A stretch of DNA of 51,448 bases from Streptomyces jeddahensis (GTDB lineage Bacteria > Actinomycetota > Actinomycetes > Streptomycetales > Streptomycetaceae): positions 1 to 51,448 of the forward strand of contig NZ_LOHS01000049.1 in assembly GCF_001642995.1 (NCBI RefSeq), read 5' to 3'. Below the pieces are notes generated by a model. That model was not told where the DNA came from. It searched no databases and saw nothing but the letters and a program-made list of their open reading frames with translations. Positions 1 through 7,163 of the stretch are shown piece by piece. Position numbers and translations under genes: made by a program. Position 1 is the first letter of the stretch. Each line of letters begins with the position of its first letter.

Positions 1-35
1 GCCGGGGGGCGCGGGGCGGGGGCGGCGGGGTGCTG

Positions 36-57
36 CGCCGCTCCGCGGCGAGCGGCG
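36..57. terminator. weak hairpin downstream of rpiB
   Basis: An 8-bp perfect inverted repeat (CGCCGCTC / GAGCGGCG, 6-nt loop) lies about 20 nt beyond the rpiB stop on the minus strand. It could terminate rpiB transcription. There is no U-tract, as is usual in Streptomyces. The rest of positions 1-78 is GC-rich and shows no supportable gene. Confidence 0.35.
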
Positions 58-78
58 TTCCGGGGCCCGACCCCCTGG

Positions 79-564
79 CTACTGCTGCGGGTGGTGCGCC
101 GGGATCGGCGGCAGGTCGCCCTTCGTCTCGTACGCCGACAGCATGTCGATGCGGCGGACGTGACGTTCGTCACCGGAGAACGGCGTGTTGAGGAAGGTCT
201 CGACGAACTGCACGGCCTCGTCGGTGGAGTGCATGCGGGCGCCGATGGCGACGACGTTGGCGTTGTTGTGCTCGCGGCCCAGCGCGGCGGTCTGCTCGCT
301 CCAGGCGAGTGCGGCGCGGACGCCCTTGACCTTGTTCGCGGCGATCTGCTCGCCGTTGCCGGAGCCGCCGATCACGATGCCGAGGGACTCGGGGTCCGCG
401 GCCGTCTTCTCGGCCGCACGCAGGCAGAACGGCGGGTAGTCGTCCTGGGCGTCGAAGATGTGGGGCCCGCAGTCGACGGGCTCGTGGCCGTGGGCCTTGA
501 GCCACTCGACGAGGTGGTTCTTGAGTTCGTAGCCGGCATGATCCGAGCCGAGGTACACGCGCAT
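79..564 (-). CDS. rpiB: ribose-5-phosphate isomerase B
   Basis: A 161-residue cytosolic enzyme of the RpiB/LacAB family, interconverting ribose-5-phosphate and ribulose-5-phosphate in the pentose phosphate pathway. The N-terminus MRVYLGSDHAGYE carries the Asp8-His9 substrate site. The loop GGSGNGEQIAANK (about residues 66-78) places Glu72 where the mycobacterial type of RpiB uses Glu as the base instead of the Cys of E. coli RpiB. His99 in REHNNAN is the ring-opening histidine. A longer frame to 624 exists, but the family alignment starts at the Met at 564. It is transcribed divergently from the amino-acid permease at 749. Confidence 0.93.
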   Translation of the reverse strand: MRVYLGSDHAGYELKNHLVEWLKAHGHEPVDCGPHIFDAQDDYPPFCLRAAEKTAADPESLGIVIGGSGNGEQIAANKVKGVRAALAWSEQTAALGREHNNANVVAIGARMHSTDEAVQFVETFLNTPFSGDERHVRRIDMLSAYETKGDLPPIPAHHPQQ

Positions 565-748
565 GGGTCTGAGTGTGGCATGCCCTGGTGCCGGTGGCCG
601 CGCGCGGGTCGGCGACACCGCCACAGACCGTCACCATCCGAAACTTGTCGCGCTATGCGATACACAACATTCCGGAATAGCGACTTCCGTCCGTAACACC
701 CCTGGGTTTGAATGCGAGGGCTCGTCCCCGAAAATTAAGGATTCGTCT
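565..748. promoter_or_regulatory. divergent promoter region rpiB / permease 1
   Basis: This 184-nt stretch has no gene. It holds a perfect 10-bp palindrome ATTCCGGAAT at 669-678, flanked by partly complementary GTCGC-GCTAT (about 647-656) and ATAGCGAC (677-684) segments that could form an operator or leader hairpin. The AAGGA at 737-741 is the ribosome binding site of the permease, 7 nt before its ATG. No promoter hexamers can be assigned with confidence. Confidence 0.4.
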
Positions 749-2188
749 ATGACCTCGCAGCCCCACCTTGCGAAGGCAGACACCGAGACGCCCTCCTCCG
801 GGCAATCGCAGCCCGGAAACGGTGACGGACTGAAGGCGGGCCTCAAGAACCGCCATCTCTCGATGATCGCCATCGGCGGTGTCATCGGCGCCGGACTCTT
901 CGTCGGCTCCAGCTCCGGCATCGCCACGGCCGGCCCCGGCATTCTCCTGTCGTACGCGCTGGTCGGCGCCATGGTCGTCCTCGTGATGCGCATGCTCGGC
1001 GAGATGTCCGCCGCCAACCCCACCTCCGGCTCCTTCTCCTCCCACGCGGACCGCGCACTGGGCCGCTGGGCCGGGTTCTCGATCGGCTGGCTGTACTGGT
1101 TCTTCTGGGTCGTCGTGCTCGCGGTCGAGGCCACCGCGGGTGCGGTGATCCTGGAGAGCTGGATACCGGCCGTACCCCAGTGGGCCTGGGCGCTCATCGT
1201 GATGGTCGTCCTCACCGCGACCAACCTGGGCTCCGTTGCCTCCTACGGCGAGTTCGAGTTCTGGTTCGCGGGCATCAAGGTCGTGGCGATCTCCGCGTTC
1301 ATCGTCATCGGCGGCCTGGCCGTCTTCGGCGTCCTTCCGGGCGTGGACAGCGACAGCGCCGGCCTCGGCAACCTGACCGGGCACGGCGGTTTCCTGCCGA
1401 ACGGGCCGGGCGCGATCCTCACCGGCATGCTGCTGGTCGTCTTCTCCTTCATGGGAAGCGAGATCGCCACCCTGGCGGCCGCCGAGTCCGCGGACCCGCA
1501 GCGCGCGGTCACCAAGGCGGTCAACAGCGTCATCTGGCGTATCGCGGTCTTCTACCTCGGCTCGATCTTCGTCGTCGTGTCTCTGCTGCCGTGGAACGAC
1601 CCGAGCATCACCAAGGACGGCTCCTACGTCGCCGCGCTCGACTCCCTGGCCATTCCGAACGCCGGCCAGATCATGAACTTCATCGTGCTGACGTCCGTGC
1701 TGTCCTGCCTGAACTCCGGCCTGTACACCGCCTCTCGCATGGCGTTCTCGCTCGGCGAGCGCGGTGACGCACCCAAGGCCTTCGCCCGGACCACCTCACG
1801 CGGCGTGCCGAGGGCGGCCATCCTCGCCTCCGTGGTCTTCGGGTTCGTCGCAGTGTTCTTCAACTACGCCTTCCCAGACACCGTCTTCCTCTTCCTCGTC
1901 AACTCCTCGGGCGCCGTCGCCCTGTTCGTCTGGCTCGTAATCTGCTTCTCGCAGCTGCGCATGCGAAAGATCATCCAGCGGGAGTCGCCCGAGAAGCTGG
2001 TCGTCCGCATGTGGCTGTACCCCTACCTCACCTGGGCGACGATCGCTCTCATCGTGTTCGTACTCGGCTACATGCTCACCGACACCGCGCACAACGGACG
2101 CGAGACCGTGCTGCTGTCGCTGCTGGTCGCGGCCATCGTCCTGGCCATCGCGGTGGTGCGGCAGAAGGTCCAGCGCGCCAAGGTCTGA
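749..2188 (+). CDS. amino acid permease (AAT/APC family), copy 1
   Basis: A 479-residue inner-membrane amino acid:H+ symporter of the APC superfamily, with about 12 predicted membrane helices. The TM1 signature GGVIGAGLFVGSSSGI follows a short hydrophilic N-terminus, then comes the conserved MRMLGEMSAANPTSGSFS block after TM2. YGEFEFWFAGIKV precedes TM5 and the family motif AESADPQRAV lies near mid-protein. The start at 749 is set by AAGGA at 737-741; the upstream in-frame extension has no family similarity. It is closest to GABA/aromatic/proline-type AAT permeases, and the substrate cannot be assigned from sequence alone. It is the first of three paralogues within 5.6 kb, followed by a perfect hairpin terminator. 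Confidence 0.9.
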   Translation: MTSQPHLAKADTETPSSGQSQPGNGDGLKAGLKNRHLSMIAIGGVIGAGLFVGSSSGIATAGPGILLSYALVGAMVVLVMRMLGEMSAANPTSGSFSSHADRALGRWAGFSIGWLYWFFWVVVLAVEATAGAVILESWIPAVPQWAWALIVMVVLTATNLGSVASYGEFEFWFAGIKVVAISAFIVIGGLAVFGVLPGVDSDSAGLGNLTGHGGFLPNGPGAILTGMLLVVFSFMGSEIATLAAAESADPQRAVTKAVNSVIWRIAVFYLGSIFVVVSLLPWNDPSITKDGSYVAALDSLAIPNAGQIMNFIVLTSVLSCLNSGLYTASRMAFSLGERGDAPKAFARTTSRGVPRAAILASVVFGFVAVFFNYAFPDTVFLFLVNSSGAVALFVWLVICFSQLRMRKIIQRESPEKLVVRMWLYPYLTWATIALIVFVLGYMLTDTAHNGRETVLLSLLVAAIVLAIAVVRQKVQRAKV

Positions 2189-2231
2189 GGCCGCCAAGGC
2201 CTGAGGCCCGCCGAGTCCTGCTGCAACGTAT

Positions 2232-2263
2232 GAAGCCCCCGCGGTTCTCACCGCGGGGGCTTC
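2232..2263. terminator. bidirectional terminator, permease 1 / bioY
   Basis: A perfect 13-bp inverted repeat (GAAGCCCCCGCGG / CCGCGGGGGCTTC) with a 6-nt loop TTCTCA lies between the convergent permease 1 and bioY genes. It begins 43 nt after the permease stop and ends 20 nt before the bioY stop. Confidence 0.85.
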
Positions 2264-2283
2264 GTCGTCGTCGGCTGCGGGTG

Positions 2284-2868
2284 TCAGCCGCGGCGCCCGG
2301 CCAGCTTCCAGGCGGTGGGCAGCGCGCCCATCGCGAGGACCGCCTTCAGGGCGTCGCCGATGAGGAACGGGGTGAGCCCGGCGGCGATGGCCTGGGTCAG
2401 GGTCATTCCGGTGGCGAGGGCCAGGTACGGGACGCCGACGGCGTAGATGACGGCCTCGCCGAGCAGCATGGTCCCGGCGGTGCGGAGCACGGAGCGGTCG
2501 CCGCCGCGGCGGGCCAGAGCACCGACCAGGGTGGCGGCCAGGAGCAGGCCGATGATGTAGCCGAAGGAGGGGGCGGCCGCGCCGGAGGTGCCCTCGGCGA
2601 ACCACGGGACGCCGGCCATGCCGGCGAGGGCGTACACGGCGAGCGACAGGAAGCCGCGGCGGGCGCCCAGGGCCGTGCCGACGAGCAGCGCGGCGAAGGT
2701 CTGGCCGGTCACCGGCACGGGCGAGCCCGGCACGGGCACCGCGATCTGGGCTGCGATCCCGGTGAGCGCGGCACCGCCGAGCACGAGCGCGACGTCCCGG
2801 ACACGGGAGGCGGGGAGCAGGTCGGCGAGGACCTCGCCGGGACGGGTGGAGACGGCAGCAGTGCTCAT
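2284..2868 (-). CDS. bioY: biotin transporter BioY (S component)
   Basis: A 194-residue integral membrane protein of the BioY family, the substrate-binding S component of ECF biotin transporters. It shows about six hydrophobic segments and the BioY features VPGSPVPVTGQTFAALL (about residues 45-61), GARRGFLSLAVYALAG and GYIIGLLLAA. A GGAG sits 6 nt before the ATG at 2868. No bioM/bioN energizing genes are adjacent, so it acts alone or shares an ECF module encoded elsewhere. It is convergent with permease 1 and divergent from permease 2. Confidence 0.9.
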   Translation of the reverse strand: MSTAAVSTRPGEVLADLLPASRVRDVALVLGGAALTGIAAQIAVPVPGSPVPVTGQTFAALLVGTALGARRGFLSLAVYALAGMAGVPWFAEGTSGAAAPSFGYIIGLLLAATLVGALARRGGDRSVLRTAGTMLLGEAVIYAVGVPYLALATGMTLTQAIAAGLTPFLIGDALKAVLAMGALPTAWKLAGRRG

Positions 2869-3201
2869 CGGGACTCCGCTGGGTGACGGCAGTGGGACAG
2901 GGTGACGCTATCCCAGCGGTCCGGCGCTGATCACCGTCAGCGGCTGACAAAGGCGGGATCGAGCAGTTCGTGGGCTCTGCACAAAAGGCGTCGGGTATGC
3001 GTCTGAGGGCGTGATGCTTGTCACTGGTGGCCATCCGCGTATGGCCCGTTTTGCGTCGGCGGGTGGCGCGCGGAGAGACTGTAGGGTCTCGCCAATCGGC
3101 CGGGACATCGCCACGGAGGCGGGAACTCCGGGACGGCGCAGCCCTGCTGGGCCTCCATGGACCTCCTGGACCTCCCAGAGCCGCGAGGGCACGAGCCGCA
3201 C
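2869..3201. other. divergent intergenic region bioY / permease 2
   Basis: About 330 nt with no gene other than a possible short N-terminal extension of permease 2 from the ATG at 3157. It contains a perfect palindrome GGCCAT-N6-ATGGCC at 3029-3046. I see no recognisable biotin-repressor operator. Confidence 0.4.
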
Positions 3202-4638
3202 ATGCACAACGAACCGCCCGATCAGGCAGCCGGGACCGCGGTCGCGGGGCCGCACTCCGCCACCGCCGCGCCCCTGGGCCAGGAGCCGGAGCCCCTTGCG
3301 GGCGGGCTGAAGCAGCGGCATCTGACGATGCTCGGTCTCGGCGGTGTGATCGGTGCGGGGCTGTTCGTCGGCTCCGGGGCGGGGATCGCCGTGGCCGGTC
3401 CGGGGATCGTCGTGTCGTATCTGCTGGCGGGTGCGCTGGCGATGTGCGTGATGCGGATGCTCGGCGAGATGTCGGCGGCGATGCCGGCGTCGGGGGCGTT
3501 CTCGGTGCATGCGGAGCGGGCGCTCGGCCGGTGGGCCGGGTTCACGGTCGGCTGGCTGTACTGGTTCCTGCTCGTCGTCGTGCTCGCCGTGGAGGCGACG
3601 GGCGCCGCGACGATCGCGCACGGCTGGGTGCCGTCGGTGCCGCAGTGGACGTGGGTGCTGATCTTCATGGTGGTCTTCACGGGGGTCAATCTCGCCGCCG
3701 TGCGGAACTTCGGCGAGTTCGAGTTCTGGTTCGCCGCGCTGAAGGTCGCCGCGATCGTGCTCTTCCTGGTGCTGGGCCTGCTCGCGATCTTCGGGATGCT
3801 GCCGGACACCGATCCCGTGGGGCTGACGAACCTGACGGGCCACGGCGGGTTCCTGCCGCACGGCTGGGAGGGGGTCGTCTCGGGTGTGCTCGCGGTCGTC
3901 TTCGCCTTCGGCGGCCTGGAGGTGGTGACGATCGCCGCGGCCGAGTCGGACGACCCGGCCCGCTCGGTCGCGCGGGCGGTGCGCAGCGCGGTGTACCGGA
4001 TCCTCTTCTTCTACGTCGGGTCGATGCTGGTGATCGTGACGGTGCTGCCGTGGACGGCGCAGCGGGCGGGGCTCAGTCCGTATGTGAAGGTGCTGGACTC
4101 GGTCGGGGTACCGTCGGCGGGCACGATCATGAACATCGTGGTGTTCGTCGCGCTGCTGTCGGCGCTGAACGCCAATCTGTACGGCTCGTCCCGCATGGTC
4201 TTCTCGCTGGCCGAGCGCGGTGAGGCACCCAAGGCGCTGCTGAAGGTTGACCGCGGCGGGGTTCCGCGGCGCGCGGTGCTCGCGTCCGTGGCCTTCGGTT
4301 TCGTCTCGGTGCTGCTCAATCTGGAGTGGCCCGACACGGTGTTCCTCTACATGCTGAACGCGGTCGGCGCCGTGCTGCTGTTCGTCTGGGCGCTGATCGC
4401 GGTGTCCCAGCTGCGGCTGCGGCGGCGCATCGAACGGGAGGCGCCCGAGCGGCTGGTGCTGAAGATGTGGGCGTTCCCGTGGCTGACGTGGGCGGCGCTG
4501 GCCGGGATGGCGGCCGTGCTCGGGCTGATGCTGACGGACGACGGGGCACGGCCGCAGGTGCTGTGGTCGGCGGGGGCGGCGGCGTTCGTGCTGGTGTGTG
4601 CGGGTGTTCGGGAGCTGGTGGAGCGTCGGGCCGGCTGA
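3202..4638 (+). CDS. amino acid permease (AAT/APC family), copy 2
   Basis: A 478-residue AAT-family permease paralogous to the copies at 749 and 4806, with the same layout: LKQRHLTMLGLGGVIGAG before TM1, MRMLGEMSAAMPASGAFS after TM2, and NFGEFEFWFAALKV before TM5. It shares with copy 1 the TM3 pattern GWLYWFxxVVVLAVEA, which suggests that copies 1 and 2 are closer to each other in this part of the substrate path. The start is uncertain. ATG 3202 has a distant GAGGG, and the in-frame ATG at 3157 has no visible ribosome binding site. The substrate is unknown. It is followed 12 nt later by an unusual set of alternative hairpins. Confidence 0.87.
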   Translation: MHNEPPDQAAGTAVAGPHSATAAPLGQEPEPLAGGLKQRHLTMLGLGGVIGAGLFVGSGAGIAVAGPGIVVSYLLAGALAMCVMRMLGEMSAAMPASGAFSVHAERALGRWAGFTVGWLYWFLLVVVLAVEATGAATIAHGWVPSVPQWTWVLIFMVVFTGVNLAAVRNFGEFEFWFAALKVAAIVLFLVLGLLAIFGMLPDTDPVGLTNLTGHGGFLPHGWEGVVSGVLAVVFAFGGLEVVTIAAAESDDPARSVARAVRSAVYRILFFYVGSMLVIVTVLPWTAQRAGLSPYVKVLDSVGVPSAGTIMNIVVFVALLSALNANLYGSSRMVFSLAERGEAPKALLKVDRGGVPRRAVLASVAFGFVSVLLNLEWPDTVFLYMLNAVGAVLLFVWALIAVSQLRLRRRIEREAPERLVLKMWAFPWLTWAALAGMAAVLGLMLTDDGARPQVLWSAGAAAFVLVCAGVRELVERRAG

Positions 4639-4650
4639 CCACCATCGGCT

Positions 4651-4709
4651 CTGTGCGATCGCCTGGACGCGTTCAGGTGATCGCCCAGAGCCGCCCAGGT
4701 GATCGCACA
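4651..4709 (+). promoter_or_regulatory. alternative stem-loops between permeases 2 and 3
   Basis: Segment 4652-4666 (TGTGCGATCGCCTGG) can pair over 15 positions, with one G-U wobble in RNA, with 4695-4709 (CCAGGTGATCGCACA). A second copy of CAGGTGATCGC at 4674-4684 lies inside that loop and can pair with the same left arm instead. The two structures are mutually exclusive. They could be a terminator of permease 2 or an attenuator/leader for permease 3, whose start lies about 100 nt downstream. Confidence 0.5.
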
Positions 4710-4805
4710 CAGCGCGCCCCCGATTACGCTCCGCACAGCCACTGTCCGCATATCGGTCATGATCTTCATCTGAGCGGGTGCGGTGCCCACACTGTGCCGT
4801 TGGAA

Positions 4806-6260
4806 ATGCCGTCTCACGTTACGGACAACCCGCGCATGTCTCGGACCACGCCGTCCGTCGAGCCCTCACCGGCCGACACCTCGACCCGCCCCGAGAGCGC
4901 CGCCCCTGCCGGCGACTCGCTCTCGCACGGCCTCAAGCAGCGGCACCTGTCGATGATCGCCCTCGGCGGCGTGATCGGCGCCGGGCTCTTCGTCGGATCG
5001 GGAGCGGGCATCGCGGCCGCGGGTCCTTCCATCGTCATCGCCTACGCGGTGTCGGGCCTCCTTGTCATGCTCGTGATGCGGATGCTCGGCGAGATGTCCG
5101 CCGCGTATCCGTCGTCGGGCTCCTTCTCCGCGCATGCGGAGCGGGCGATCGGGCCGTGGGCGGGATTCACCGCGGGCTGGTCGTTCTGGGTGCTGCTCTG
5201 CACGGCCGTGGGCCTGGAGGGCATCGGCGCGGCGAAGATCGTCAGCGGCTGGCTGCCGGGTACGCCCGAGTGGGTGTGGGTGGCCCTGTTCATGGTCGTC
5301 TTCTGCGGGGCGAACCTGGCTGCCGTCCGCAACTTCGGCGAGTTCGAGTTCTGGTTCGCCGCGCTGAAGGTCGGCGCGATCACGCTCTTCCTGGTGCTCG
5401 GCGTCCTGGCGATCCTGGGCGTGCTGCCCGGCACCGACGCGCCCGGTACGAGCAACCTCACCGGCGACGGCGGTTTCCTGCCGAACGGCGGCGAGGGGCT
5501 GGTCATCGGCCTGCTGGCCTCCGTCTTCGCGTACGGCGGCATTGAGACGGTCACCATCGCTGCGGCCGAGTCCGAGAAGCCCGTCGAAGGCGTCTCGAAG
5601 GCCGTGCGCACCGCGATGTGGCGCATCGCGCTCTTCTACATCGGCTCGATGGCGGTCATCGTCACGCTGGTGCCGTGGGACGACAAGGCGGTCGTCGAGA
5701 AGGGCCCGTACGTGGCGACGCTCGACCACCTCGGGATCCCGGGCGCCGGACAGCTGATGAACGTGATCGTGCTGGTCGCGCTGCTCTCCGCGATGAACGC
5801 CAACATCTACGGCTCGTCCCGCATCGCGTACTCGCTGGTCGCGCGCGGCCAGGGCCCGAAGGCACTGGGCCGGGTCTCGAGCGGTGTGCCGCGCGTGGCC
5901 GTACTGGCGTCCTGCGTCTTCGGCTTCGTCTGCGTGGTGCTCAGCTACTGGCGGCCGGACGACGTGTTCCCCTGGCTGCTCAACATGATCGGCGCGGTCA
6001 TCCTGGTGGTCTGGTTCTTCATCGCCGTCTCCCAGTTGCGGATGCGCCGGGCGCTCGAGCGCGAGGCGCCCGAGAAGCTGGTCGTGCGGATGTGGGCGTT
6101 CCCGGTGCTGACGTGGGTCGCGCTGGCCGGGATGGCCGCGATCTTCGTCCTGATGGCGCGCGAGCCTGGCACCCGTGTGCAGTTGTACTCGACGGGCGGG
6201 ATGACGTTGTTCCTGGCGGTTGTCGGGTACGCGTGGCAGAGGGCACGGGCCAAGGGCTGA
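4806..6260 (+). CDS. amino acid permease (AAT/APC family), copy 3
   Basis: A 484-residue paralogue of the two preceding permeases, with conserved GGVIGAGLFVGSGAGIAAAG in TM1, MRMLGEMSAAYPSSGSFS, NFGEFEFWFAALKVGAIT and ETVTIAAAESEKPVEGV. TM3 differs clearly: FTAGWSFWVLLCTAVGLEG replaces the YWFxxVVVLAVEA pattern of copies 1 and 2, so its substrate preference may differ. Starts at 4806 and 4836 (MSRTTPS) are both possible; ACGGA at 4821-4825 favours 4836 weakly. Either way the conserved core begins about residue 35. It is followed by a strong terminator at 6318-6365. Confidence 0.88.
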   Translation: MPSHVTDNPRMSRTTPSVEPSPADTSTRPESAAPAGDSLSHGLKQRHLSMIALGGVIGAGLFVGSGAGIAAAGPSIVIAYAVSGLLVMLVMRMLGEMSAAYPSSGSFSAHAERAIGPWAGFTAGWSFWVLLCTAVGLEGIGAAKIVSGWLPGTPEWVWVALFMVVFCGANLAAVRNFGEFEFWFAALKVGAITLFLVLGVLAILGVLPGTDAPGTSNLTGDGGFLPNGGEGLVIGLLASVFAYGGIETVTIAAAESEKPVEGVSKAVRTAMWRIALFYIGSMAVIVTLVPWDDKAVVEKGPYVATLDHLGIPGAGQLMNVIVLVALLSAMNANIYGSSRIAYSLVARGQGPKALGRVSSGVPRVAVLASCVFGFVCVVLSYWRPDDVFPWLLNMIGAVILVVWFFIAVSQLRMRRALEREAPEKLVVRMWAFPVLTWVALAGMAAIFVLMAREPGTRVQLYSTGGMTLFLAVVGYAWQRARAKG

Positions 6261-6284
6261 CCCGCGCACCGCGCATCGCCAGCA

Positions 6285-6316
6285 CAGCACAGCACACCGG
6301 CAGCACAGCACACCGG
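6285..6316 (+). repeat. two tandem 16-bp direct repeats
   Basis: CAGCACAGCACACCGG occurs twice back to back (6285-6300 and 6301-6316), 24 nt after the permease 3 stop and immediately before the terminator stem. It looks like a replication-slippage duplication; no function is evident. Confidence 0.8.
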
Positions 6317-6317
6317 T

Positions 6318-6365
6318 AGCACAAGGCCCTCGCACGGAGTTCGGTCCCTGCGAGGGCCTTGTGCT
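6318..6365. terminator. bidirectional terminator, permease 3 / nitroreductase homologue
   Basis: A perfect 17-bp stem (AGCACAAGGCCCTCGCA pairing with 6349-6365) with a 14-nt loop, between convergent genes and 12 nt from the stop codon of the minus-strand gene. Confidence 0.9.
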
Positions 6366-6376
6366 GCTGCCGGGTC

Positions 6377-7015
6377 CTACAGGTTGCTGAAGTCCGGCCC
6401 CTTGGTGCGCGTGCGCTTGATCTCGTAGAACCCCGGGACCGAGGCGACGAGGAGGGTGCCGTCCCACAGCTTGGCCGCCTCCTCGCCCTTCGGGGTCGGG
6501 GTGACGACCGGGCCGAAGAACGCGATCTGCTCGCCGTCCTCGCCGGGTACGGCGATGACCGGGGTGCCGACGTCCTGGCCGACCTTGTCGATGCCCTCCT
6601 TGTGCGAGGCGCGCAGCTCGGCCTCGTACGGGGTGGAGTCCCAGTGGTCCATGAGGGAGGCGGGCAGGCCGACGTCCTTCAGCGCGGCGGCGATGACCTC
6701 CTTCTCCATGCCCTCGCCCTGGTTGTGGACCCGCGTGCCGATCGCGGTGTAGAGGTCGCCGAGCACCTCGGGCCCGTGCTCCTGCTGAGCGGCGATGACC
6801 ACCCGGACAGGCCCCCAGGCCTTCGTCTCGAGCAGTTCGCGGTATTCCTCGGGCAGTTCGTCGATTTTCGGCTCGTTGAGGACGGCCAGGCTCATCACGT
6901 GCCAGCGGACCTCGATGTCGCGGACCTTCTCCACTTCCAGGACCCACCTGGAGGTCATCCAGGCCCAGGGGCACAGCGGGTCGAACCAGAAGTCGACGGG
7001 CGTCTTCTCGGGCAT
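6377..7015 (-). CDS. DsbA-family oxidoreductase, mycothiol-dependent nitroreductase-like
   Basis: A 212-residue cytosolic thioredoxin-fold protein of the DsbA/FrnE group. It closely resembles the mycobacterial mycothiol-dependent nitroreductase (Rv2466c type): VDFWFDPLCPWAWMTSRW at residues 7-24, IEVRWHVMSLAVLNE, AWGPVRVVIAAQQEHG, a cis-Pro loop in GTPVIAVPG and a C-terminal YEIKRTRTKGPDF. The active site reads CPWA, keeping the nucleophilic Cys but lacking the second Cys of CPWC, so a monothiol (mycothiol-coupled) mechanism or loss of disulfide activity is implied. A strong GAGGAGAG precedes the ATG at 7015. It is divergent from pepN. Confidence 0.82.
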   Translation of the reverse strand: MPEKTPVDFWFDPLCPWAWMTSRWVLEVEKVRDIEVRWHVMSLAVLNEPKIDELPEEYRELLETKAWGPVRVVIAAQQEHGPEVLGDLYTAIGTRVHNQGEGMEKEVIAAALKDVGLPASLMDHWDSTPYEAELRASHKEGIDKVGQDVGTPVIAVPGEDGEQIAFFGPVVTPTPKGEEAAKLWDGTLLVASVPGFYEIKRTRTKGPDFSNL

Positions 7016-7163
7016 GGCTCTCCTCATGAGGACAGGAATGGCACGTGGGGACTGAAACACCGTCGGCCCTCCGCCCATTCCCGGATGAGAGGATCGATCA
7101 GGGGCTGTCCGACGCTGGTCAGCCGGACAGGCCCTGGTTCCGACGACCTTCGAAGGAGTGCCC

